NCBI GenBank assembly: GCA_031275035.1
Contig: JAISPH010000132.1
Span: 1-8,164 of the forward strand
Origin: Treponema sp.
GTDB lineage: Bacteria; Spirochaetota; Spirochaetia; Treponematales; Breznakiellaceae
Length of the DNA: 8,164 nt
Reading direction: 5' to 3'
In this document: one piece after another, positions 1 to 5,327 of the stretch
Layout of the letters: every line of letters begins with the position of its first letter
How positions within the stretch are numbered: position 1 is the first letter of the stretch
Made by a program: the position numbers and the translations under genes
The notes under the pieces: model-generated
The model's database searches: none
What the model saw: only the letters and a program-made list of their open reading frames with translations
Told to the model about the DNA's origin: nothing

Positions 1-39
1 GTGCGTTAAGTAGTTTTTCCCGTTTACTTCCTGTATTCC

Positions 40-111
40 CCGTTCCGGATTCGCCTGATGCCCAGCGCCGGGCGCCCGGCGCTTCGTATGGAGCCTCAAT
101 CCCCGGAACGG
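40..111. repeat. Nested inverted repeat with a perfect 20-bp palindrome
   Basis: Positions 64-83 form a perfect palindrome: AGCGCCGGGC followed directly by its reverse complement GCCCGGCGCT. It is enclosed by a 9-bp inverted repeat, CCGTTCCGG at 40-48 and CCGGAACGG at 103-111, with GGATT (47-51) and AATCC (98-102) able to extend the pairing. The whole block could fold as an RNA hairpin or extrude as a cruciform. No T-run follows either arm, so an intrinsic terminator is not supported. It may be a decayed mobile or intergenic repeat element; its function is unknown. Confidence 0.6.
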
Positions 112-198
112 CCCGCCCATTCTTCGGAATGGTTCATACGCCCTTTCAGGCCGTTTGCCGAAAGGTATGGATTCATGGGCGCTGCCGCGCCCGGCGGC

Positions 199-345
199 AT
201 CCGGTCTTCAGAATGGTGCATCCGGTCCTCAGAATGAGTCATCCAGTCTCCAGAATGGTTCATCAGGTCTTCAGAATGATCTATCCGGTCCTCAGAATGA
301 GTCATCCGGTCTTCAGAATGACTTATCCGGTCCTCAGAATGGTCC
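199..345. repeat. Seven-copy 21-bp tandem repeat
   Basis: Seven consecutive units start at 199, 220, 241, 262, 283, 304 and 325, each exactly 21 bp. The core is ATCCGGTCYTCAGAATG followed by four variable bases; the units at 220 and 283 are identical. A partial copy follows to about 356. A diverged copy (TCTTCGGAATGGTTC, 121-135) lies upstream, and its implied unit start at 115 is exactly four periods before the first clean unit. There are no spacers, so this is not CRISPR. On the minus strand the units read as a seven-residue repeat (HSEDRMx), on the plus strand as SGLQNxx or HPVFRMx. Confidence 0.9.
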
Positions 346-403
346 GTCCGTTTCACGGGTTATTTTATAAGTTTGAAAAAAAGGGGAAGGGAGGAAACCA
401 CAG

Positions 404-550
404 ATGGATACGAACGGAAAAAGAGGGAAGAAATGCCGCAGGAGCGCCGGGTCCTTTGCGGCGCCGTCTATGGCGGCTGCGCGTATGCCTGGCGATTGCT
501 GCGTTACAAAAGGAAGCGGAAAGGGAGTGCGGGCTTGCGGTCCGGCGTGA
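404..550 (+). CDS. Possible 48-residue peptide, unrecognised
   Basis: An ATG at 404 follows GGGAGG (389-394 region) at a workable distance and opens a 48-codon frame ending in TGA at 548-550. The predicted peptide is basic, begins MDTNGKRGKK, and has four cysteines, two adjacent; it has no membrane segment and matches no family I know. The good ribosome-binding site is the only positive evidence. A competing frame starting at TTG 373 spans the same DNA. The region could equally be a decayed gene or untranslated leader. Low confidence. Confidence 0.18.
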   Translation: MDTNGKRGKKCRRSAGSFAAPSMAAARMPGDCCVTKGSGKGVRACGPA

Positions 551-620
551 AGTCCGCGGTTACATTCTTCTTTCAAAACAGGTAAAAGGGCTTCCGCAGG
601 GGGGCGCTATTTTTTTCTAT

Positions 621-626
621 AGGAGG
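621..626 (+). promoter_or_regulatory. Strong Shine-Dalgarno AGGAGG ahead of ATG 635
   Basis: AGGAGG lies 8 nt before an ATG at 635 that is in frame with the lipoprotein gene whose signal peptide starts at 821. It is the best ribosome-binding site in this part of the window, yet using it would put 62 extra residues ahead of the lipoprotein signal. It therefore marks either an alternative start or an original start region separated from its gene by later sequence. Confidence 0.55.
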
Positions 627-660
627 AACGTGCTATGAGAGAAAAAGGGAAAATGAGTCT

Positions 661-681
661 CCCCGCCGCAGAGCGGCGGGG
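661..681. repeat. GC-rich hairpin in the leader of the lipoprotein gene
   Basis: CCCCGCCGC (661-669) and GCGGCGGGG (673-681) form a perfect 9-bp stem around an AGA loop. It lies just downstream of the strong Shine-Dalgarno at 621-626 and of ATG 635. No T-run follows, so it is probably a palindromic element or an mRNA structure and not a terminator. Confidence 0.6.
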
Positions 682-739
682 CATCGCCGATCCGCGAGGT
701 ATGGATAGTATGCGTGTCCATCCCCCAACAAACAAATCG

Positions 740-813
740 CCGCCGGGTCCAAACCGTCCCGGAGGCTCCCCGCGAGCCGGCGGACGGGTTCTTGGGTATG
801 GACCCGCAGGCGG
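740..813 (+). promoter_or_regulatory. Inverted repeat overlapping the Shine-Dalgarno of ATG 821
   Basis: CCGCC-GGGTCC (740-750) can pair with GGACCC (800-805) and, after a 3-nt bulge, GGCGG (809-813). The right arm contains AGGCGG (808-813), one base from consensus and 7 nt before ATG 821, so the structure could hide that site. CCGCCGG (740-746) can instead pair with CCGGCGG (777-783), which would leave the site free. Mutually exclusive folds are visible in the sequence; a regulatory role is inference. Confidence 0.3.
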
Positions 814-820
814 AATCAAA

Positions 821-1636
821 ATGACCGGGAATACAATTCCCAAATCAACCGGCCGGACCGCGGGCCTGTTAATGGCGGTGGCGGCGGTTTCAGTCTTTCT
901 GGCATCCTGCGCTACCCCCGCTACGGTGGGAAGGATAGACGCAAGTCCTCAAACCTTGATCGAAAACAACCAGGCGATAGTATTATTTCACGGTTCGCTG
1001 GCTGCTTTAGACGGAGTTGCCGTGAAAGTCGGCGGCGCGCCCGTTAATTTTGATTCCAGAAAGAGTTTCGCCGTTGACGTAAGCGAAACCAGACATGAAG
1101 TCATGTTCGTTGCCAATGCCAATTTCCGTGGGGTTTTTAACTTTATTCGTTCATACCTGCGGGGCGCCGTTACCTATGAATTTACCCCGGGCAAAATGTA
1201 TATCCTGGTTGTCCGGGAAAAAACGGGAACCCAAACGGCAGCCTTTTTCTTTGGAGCGCTTGTACCCAGATCGTATGAAATGGCGCTTTACGAATACAAC
1301 GGAAGCCTGAAAAACGGTTATGACAAAAAACAGGTCCTGTTCAAAACCGATCTGCAAAAAGAAAAAAAGGCGGACTTTATTGCGTTTAAGCCGGCCGCGG
1401 CGCAAGCGGCTCCGGCGCAGGCGGCGCAAAGCGCTTCGCCGGATTATTTTATTTCGACAAACAATCAGCCCGCCGGCCCCTATTCCTTTGAGGAGCTGAA
1501 GAAAATGGCGCAGGCCGGCCAATTGCGAAAAGACAGTCTGGTGTGGAGGGAAGGAATGCAGCAATGGGTTGTGGCCGGGAGTATGATCGAATTAGATTCG
1601 CTCTTTGCCGCGCCTCCGCCATTGCCGCCGCGATAA
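821..1636 (+). CDS. Lipoprotein with C-terminal GYF_2 domain
   Basis: From ATG 821 the protein has 271 residues. Residues 1-30 are a lipoprotein signal: basic start, hydrophobic stretch GLLMAVAAVSVFLA, then LASC with the acylated cysteine at 30. Residues about 31-190 look like a beta-rich domain of unknown function, similar in style to other spirochete lipoproteins. An Ala/Gln/Pro linker (about 192-207) leads to a GYF_2-type domain (about 208-259), recognised by the pattern GPYSFEELKKM...LVWREGMQQWVVA. GYF-related domains commonly bind proline-rich peptides, and the protein itself ends in APPPLPPR. I chose 821 because it places the signal peptide at the N-terminus and has AGGCGG 7 nt upstream. 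The in-frame ATG at 635 has a stronger site but adds 62 Pro/Gly/Arg-rich residues. The partner and role are unknown; it is likely membrane-anchored in the periplasm or outer membrane. Confidence 0.82.
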   Translation: MTGNTIPKSTGRTAGLLMAVAAVSVFLASCATPATVGRIDASPQTLIENNQAIVLFHGSLAALDGVAVKVGGAPVNFDSRKSFAVDVSETRHEVMFVANANFRGVFNFIRSYLRGAVTYEFTPGKMYILVVREKTGTQTAAFFFGALVPRSYEMALYEYNGSLKNGYDKKQVLFKTDLQKEKKADFIAFKPAAAQAAPAQAAQSASPDYFISTNNQPAGPYSFEELKKMAQAGQLRKDSLVWREGMQQWVVAGSMIELDSLFAAPPPLPPR

Positions 1637-1798
1637 CAGGCGTTGTCCTGAAACCGCAAAAAGCAGGCGGCCGTACCCGCGCCGCATCAAAAAGGAAACG
1701 GATTGCGGTGCGGGCAATGCCGTAGAGACCGGCGTTTTACGCCGCGCCCATTCCGGCAATGACGGGCGTTGTATGCGCCGCAGTCAGGGATGTTGGAC

Positions 1799-1826
1799 TT
1801 GTTCAGAAACTTCGGTTTCTGAACAA
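1799..1826. repeat. Hairpin element, copy 1 (12-bp stem, TTCG loop)
   Basis: TTGTTCAGAAAC (1799-1810), loop TTCG, GTTTCTGAACAA (1815-1826): a perfect 12-bp stem closed by C-G with the very stable UUCG tetraloop. It is followed by TAAC and CGCTTAA (1831-1837). A second, diverged copy with the same tail lies at 2730-2767. It may act as a transcript 3' end or processing structure between the two lipoprotein genes, but no T-run follows it, so a classical terminator is not supported. Confidence 0.75.
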
Positions 1827-1851
1827 TAACCGCTTAAAAACAACAAAAAAC

Positions 1852-1872
1852 AAAGAACCGACCGGGTTCTTT
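1852..1872. terminator. Hairpin next to an A-rich tract; possible minus-strand terminator
   Basis: AAAGAACC (1852-1859) and GGTTCTTT (1865-1872) form an 8-bp stem with a 5-nt loop. On the minus strand it is followed directly by a T-rich run, the complement of the A-rich tract at 1836-1850, which gives the layout of an intrinsic terminator for antisense transcription coming out of the 1895-2677 gene. On the plus strand it lies in the 5' leader, 22 nt before ATG 1895, where it could be an operator or leader hairpin. Confidence 0.4.
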
Positions 1873-1894
1873 CACAAATCCATTGGAGGATTGT

Positions 1895-2677
1895 ATGAAA
1901 AAGAAAGCCGTTTTTATATCCGTATCGGCCGTTTTATTTTTCGGCATGGCTTCCTGCGTGTCGATGCAGGACAGGGGGCTTTCCGCCGCTGAAAGACAGG
2001 AAGCGAATGTTATCGGATCGGTCAGCACGACCTTTCAATCGTTTCAATTTTTTCATATCCAGGCAAAGGAACATTTAAAAAACAGGGCATATACACGATT
2101 AAAAAAAGCGGCCCAAAACACATACGAAGGAAATACCGATATCGTAAACGTAAAAATCAGCGGTGGTTTTTCAGGCATTGAAACGTTCTTTATCCTCTAT
2201 TTTCCGGCCTCGGTGCTGGGAAACTTCCAGAAAATAACGGCGACGGGAGATGTTGTCATGTTTGATGCCGGGAGCAATGTATCCGTTCCGAATGAAATAC
2301 ACAGGCTGTTGCCCGGGATCAATTCGGGGTTAATAGACAAACTGCCGGGGAATTCACGGACCGCGGTTTTAAGTATCAGCTGCACGGATCAGACGCTGGC
2401 TGAAAATGTTGTTGACGATATTGAGATGAATCTTGTGGAATCGGGAAAATTTACCGTCGTTGACCGGAGGCGGCTTGACGATATCAGGCGGGAGCGGAAT
2501 TTTCAGTTGTCCGGAGACGTGGGCGACGATTCCGCCGTTTCCATAGGCAGCATGATGGGCGCGAATGTCGTAATTGTAGGAAGCATTACGACAACCGCTT
2601 CCGGCGGGCGCATTACCATAAAGGCCCTGGATGTTAAAACAGGAGAAGTAATCGTAATGGTGATTAAGGAGTTTTAA
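1895..2677 (+). CDS. Lipoprotein with CsgG/LpoB-like C-terminal domain
   Basis: This 260-residue protein begins with a lipoprotein signal (MKKKAVF...FFGMASC, cysteine 21), so it is probably exported and lipid-anchored. Residues about 35-125 form an alpha/beta region containing a segment (YTRLKKAAQNTYEGNTDIVNV) in the style of YbjQ/RcsF-like envelope domains; that match is tentative. Residues about 155-260 match the CsgG/FlgO/LpoB-like fold: beta strand AVLSIS, then FTVVDRRRLDDIRRER, a QLSGD segment, SIGSMMGANVVIVGSIT, and the ending KALDVKTGEVI. Such domains occur in envelope-associated lipoproteins, including curli-secretion and penicillin-binding-protein activator families. ATG 1895 is preceded by GGAGGA (1885-1890); the upstream TTG at 1883 overlaps that site and is unlikely. 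The gene is clearly lower in GC than the operon downstream. The exact role is unknown. Confidence 0.82.
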   Translation: MKKKAVFISVSAVLFFGMASCVSMQDRGLSAAERQEANVIGSVSTTFQSFQFFHIQAKEHLKNRAYTRLKKAAQNTYEGNTDIVNVKISGGFSGIETFFILYFPASVLGNFQKITATGDVVMFDAGSNVSVPNEIHRLLPGINSGLIDKLPGNSRTAVLSISCTDQTLAENVVDDIEMNLVESGKFTVVDRRRLDDIRRERNFQLSGDVGDDSAVSIGSMMGANVVIVGSITTTASGGRITIKALDVKTGEVIVMVIKEF

Positions 2678-2729
2678 CGGAATGAAGATACCCAGGAGCA
2701 AGCTCCGGAGTATGGACCCCGGCTACCAA

Positions 2730-2767
2730 TTATTCAAAAACTTCAGTTTTTGATAACAAGCGCTTAA
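2730..2767. repeat. Hairpin element, copy 2
   Basis: TCAAAAAC (2734-2741), loop TTCA and GTTTTTGA (2746-2753) form an 8-bp stem that continues, after a single-base bulge, with TTA (2730-2732) against TAA (2754-2756). AACAAG and CGCTTAA (2761-2767) follow. The core and tail match the element at 1799-1837, so the two are diverged copies of one small repeat, each lying behind a lipoprotein gene. Confidence 0.65.
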
Positions 2768-2825
2768 CAAACAGACGCCCCGTCGAGACTGCCGCGCCGT
2801 CCTTTCCCGCCGGGGGATTTTTGCC

Positions 2826-2831
2826 TATACT
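2826..2831 (+). promoter_or_regulatory. Candidate -10 box placed for a leaderless start
   Basis: TATACT (5 of 6 to the bacterial -10 consensus) ends 6 nt before ATG 2838, so transcription from it would begin at or next to the A of the start codon. At a 17-bp spacing the upstream hexamer is TTTCCC (2803-2808), a poor -35. ATG 2838 has no Shine-Dalgarno at normal spacing, and no ATG, GTG or TTG occurs in frame between the stop at 2754-2756 and 2838. Confidence 0.35.
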
Positions 2832-2837
2832 GACAGC

Positions 2838-5327
2838 ATGTCCTCTCCGGTTCCTCCGGCGGCGCCCTTTTCGTTGGCGCTGCGCTGTACCGTCCTCCTG
2901 CGCCGGGGGGCGGGCCAAGCTTCGGGGGTTCCCCTGCTCCGCCTGGCGGGCCGGGACTATTCCGCCAGGGCCGTGTCCCAGGCTTTGGGCGCCGGACAGT
3001 TGACGCTGGAGGGGCATACCTTTTCCCGTTCCGCCCTTCAGGCGGCGGGGATAGGCCCTTCGGGCCGCTACATTGACGGCGCCCCCATCGTTCCGGTGCG
3101 CATACGGCCCCGGGAGGCGCTGTGCCGGGGCGGGAAGGATCTTGAGGGATTCTGGTCGGCCTTTGAATTTCCCGAAGAACGGTGGACCCGGAACGGAGGC
3201 CCCCCCCTCTTCGCCGCCCACCTGGATTTTCTGCGCAGCTTCGGCATAGCCGGGGGCATTGTAACGGAACGGGAGGAAGGGGCGGGGCTCCTGGCCGCTT
3301 ACCTGGCCTCCCTGGGGGGGAAGATTGAAGACGGCCGGGCCCTGGCCCTGGTCCCGGCGGAGTACTACGAAAGCCGCCTGCGCCGGTATCTGTCCCCGGC
3401 GGTTCCCGTGGGCGCCTCCGAGGGGGCTTCCCTCTTTGCCCCCCGGTTCCGGGGAGCGGGCCTTGTTTTTTACGAGGCCCTGCCGGGAAATCTGGACATC
3501 CTGAAACCCCGTTTCGACATACTCATCCTGGTTGAACCCGAAAGGGCGCTTTCCCGGCTGCCCCTCATCGGGGAGATAAACGCCCGGACGATCCTGGGGG
3601 TGTTTACCGAAGCGGGGGATCTGCTTGCTCCGGGGCCCCATCCCCTCAAGGGCTTCTTTTCCCTCCGGGGGAACATGGCGGAATTGGCCGGGTATTGTAT
3701 AAGAAAGCTCCGGGAGGATCTTCCCCTGCCCCCCCGGTATCGGTTTGAAAAAAAGACCATACGCCGGCCTCCCCGGCCTTTTTCCCGGTCCGAAGACCCT
3801 GATCTGTCCGCCCTCGGCCTCCCCGGAGGGACGGGTTCCGGCGGCGGATTGCGGGCCGACGGGCAGGATGTTCCGGGGGGCGATCTTGAGGACCGGCTTG
3901 TCATTGCCGGAGGCGGCCGCTTCATTATCCAATATAAATTCAAACATATCCGCACCCCCGAATATGCGGAAGAAGGGGCATCCTTTTTTGCCGGGGGCCG
4001 CAGAACAGGCCGGGAACTCCGGCCCCCGGGGGAGGACTATAAGATCAGCTTTGAGGATCTGAGCGGAAAACAGCGGGACTATTTTTTCTACTGGCGGGAT
4101 TCCTTCAGAAACGGCCGCAGCCTGGAAACCTGCGCCGCCTATATCGTCCTCTATGCCAGGGAGCTTATCCTCTGCCTGGGGGGCGGGGCGGAGGAAAATT
4201 TCCGGGAACTGGTCCGGCTCCGGCGGGGCTGCCGGGAACATTTTCCCGGCCTGGACGGGGTTTTTCCCCAATGGCTTCTGGACTTTGCGGTGCTCTACAG
4301 GAGGATGGATCTCTTTGGCGAAGAGGTCCTGCCCCTGGCGGCCGGAACCGATCCTCCCATACTGCGGGATCTGGCCCTTCACCGGCGGCATATTGAAAAC
4401 GACGGTCCCGCCGGTTTCGGGGACGCAGAGCTGCTGCTGCACCGGGAGCTTGCCTCCAGCCGTTTCTATACCAGCCTCTACGGCCCCCTCTTGGAGATGT
4501 ACGCCGAGCGGGCCCTTAACGCGTTGGATCGCTTCCTGGGGATCTTTAACTCTTTCTATCCCGCCAGGACCAGTCCCGTGCTTATCGAAGCCTTTCCCCT
4601 CCTCCGCGGTCTGGGCCAATCCTCCTACAGCGCCGAATGGATACGCTTCTCGAATCATCCGCCCCTCAAGGCCCTGTTCCGCAGCGTCCTGGCCTACGTT
4701 GAGTATCAGCTTCGGCGGCAGACCGCCTTTCCCGGCGCCCTGCGGAAGGCCGGGATCGATCCCGGCTGGAAAGAAGTAATCGATGCGGAACTGGGTTTTC
4801 CCGGCGAGGCCGCGGCAAAATCCATCAGGCTGGAGGATCATAAACTGGATCGGCTCCGGGATGAATCCGATGCGGTAAGGGAACTGCTGCGCATGGAGGA
4901 AGAGGATTTCCGGGATGAGGCGGCTCCGCCGGGGGCGCCGCGGCGGGCTCTGCCGGAATCCGGGGAACCTGTCGCGGAAGCCGCCATGAACGGTTCCGGC
5001 GTACAGGATGAAGGTTCCGCGGGAACGGCGGCGGACGGAGCCGGCGGCGGACGGAGCCGGGAACGTTCCGCATTCGCCCTGGCGTCCTTTCTTTCGGGGC
5101 TTTCCGCCGCGGAACGGGAATTCCTCGGCGGTATTGTCCGGGGGGCGGCGGCGGGGGAACTTCGGGAATTGGCCCTGAAATACGGTTCCATGCCGGAACT
5201 GCTTGCCGATTCCCTGAACGCCGCGTTTCAGGAGGCCCTGGGGGATCTCCTCGTTGAAACTCTGGACGAAGGTCCCTCTGTTTCGGCAGAATACAGAGCT
5301 GAGGTAAAAAGGTTTTTTGAGCCATGA
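2838..5327 (+). CDS. TerB_N/TerB_C protein with degenerate SNF2-like N-terminus
   Basis: This 829-residue protein is the first gene of the operon. TerB_N starts near residue 402, with the signature YKISFEDLSGKQRDYFFYWR followed by the helix AAYIVLYARELI, and runs to about 600. TerB_C covers about 663-829, with a central gap (692-743) of Ala/Gly/Glu-rich linker, then LSAAEREFLGGIV and the typical LADSLNAAFQEALGDLLVE. Residues about 124-280 line up in order with a SNF2 helicase lobe but lack the catalytic motifs: GGIVTEREEGAG stands where GGILADDMGLGKT is expected, and ILILVEPE where a DExx box is expected. Residues 305-355 are a Pro/Gly-rich linker. The last codons overlap the ATPase start (ATGA). 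TerB domains occur in predicted stress-response and DNA-processing systems. Inference: a non-catalytic scaffold or DNA-binding subunit for the ATPase and helicase. The start is the first possible codon in the frame. Confidence 0.85.
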   Translation: MSSPVPPAAPFSLALRCTVLLRRGAGQASGVPLLRLAGRDYSARAVSQALGAGQLTLEGHTFSRSALQAAGIGPSGRYIDGAPIVPVRIRPREALCRGGKDLEGFWSAFEFPEERWTRNGGPPLFAAHLDFLRSFGIAGGIVTEREEGAGLLAAYLASLGGKIEDGRALALVPAEYYESRLRRYLSPAVPVGASEGASLFAPRFRGAGLVFYEALPGNLDILKPRFDILILVEPERALSRLPLIGEINARTILGVFTEAGDLLAPGPHPLKGFFSLRGNMAELAGYCIRKLREDLPLPPRYRFEKKTIRRPPRPFSRSEDPDLSALGLPGGTGSGGGLRADGQDVPGGDLEDRLVIAGGGRFIIQYKFKHIRTPEYAEEGASFFAGGRRTGRELRPPGEDYKISFEDLSGKQRDYFFYWRDSFRNGRSLETCAAYIVLYARELILCLGGGAEENFRELVRLRRGCREHFPGLDGVFPQWLLDFAVLYRRMDLFGEEVLPLAAGTDPPILRDLALHRRHIENDGPAGFGDAELLLHRELASSRFYTSLYGPLLEMYAERALNALDRFLGIFNSFYPARTSPVLIEAFPLLRGLGQSSYSAEWIRFSNHPPLKALFRSVLAYVEYQLRRQTAFPGALRKAGIDPGWKEVIDAELGFPGEAAAKSIRLEDHKLDRLRDESDAVRELLRMEEEDFRDEAAPPGAPRRALPESGEPVAEAAMNGSGVQDEGSAGTAADGAGGGRSRERSAFALASFLSGLSAAEREFLGGIVRGAAAGELRELALKYGSMPELLADSLNAAFQEALGDLLVETLDEGPSVSAEYRAEVKRFFEP
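5027..5060. repeat. 16-bp tandem duplication inside the TerB-protein linker
   Basis: GGCGGCGGACGGAGCCGG occurs at 5027-5044 and again at 5043-5060, a period of 16 bp. Because 16 is not a multiple of three, the two copies are read in different frames (ADGAGG then GRSR), within the low-complexity linker just before the second half of TerB_C. Gain or loss of one copy would shift the frame. Confidence 0.8.

Larger units (their letters stand above)
1..634. other. Repeat-rich stretch without a convincing gene
   Basis: No recognisable protein is encoded here in any frame. Several frames stay open across 96-638 only because a 21-bp tandem array (a multiple of three) repeats without creating stops. 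The stretch contains a nested inverted repeat (40-111), the tandem array (199-345), an A/T-rich patch around 361-382, one short ORF with a good ribosome-binding site (404-550), and the ribosome-binding site of the following lipoprotein gene (621-626). I see no tRNA or other structured RNA gene. Confidence 0.6.

Noticed and set aside
199..345. CRISPR array
   Set aside because: Units are contiguous 21-mers with no unique spacers, and no cas gene is present.
96..356. Minus-strand GTG-start frame encoding HSEDRMx repeats
   Set aside because: It has no Shine-Dalgarno and no domain beyond the repeat, and the frame is open mainly because the repeat period is a multiple of three. A real repeat protein is not excluded, but it is not supported.
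129..638. Plus-strand 169-codon frame through the repeat array
   Set aside because: It is low-complexity and Arg-rich and runs through the array into unrelated DNA, with no recognisable domain.
1637..1798. Gene between the two lipoprotein genes
   Set aside because: The open frames here are short and basic, overlap the lipoprotein gene or hairpin, and lack ribosome-binding sites. Only a small CGGCG/CGCCG hairpin (1730-1744) was seen.
1799..1827. Promoter made of TTGTTC and AACAAT flanking the hairpin loop
   Set aside because: Spacing is 17 bp, but the -35 matches only 3 of 6 and both boxes are simply the arms of the perfect hairpin.
2695..2710. Terminator from GGAGC-AA-GCTCC after the CsgG-like lipoprotein gene
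   Set aside because: The loop is too tight, the stem is short and no T-run follows.
2730..4841. Long open frame of about 700 codons on the minus strand
   Set aside because: It is antisense to the TerB gene and is open because that gene's GC-rich codon use avoids TTA, CTA and TCA. Its translation is Pro/Gly-rich with no domain pattern, while the plus frame has clear TerB_N/TerB_C signatures.
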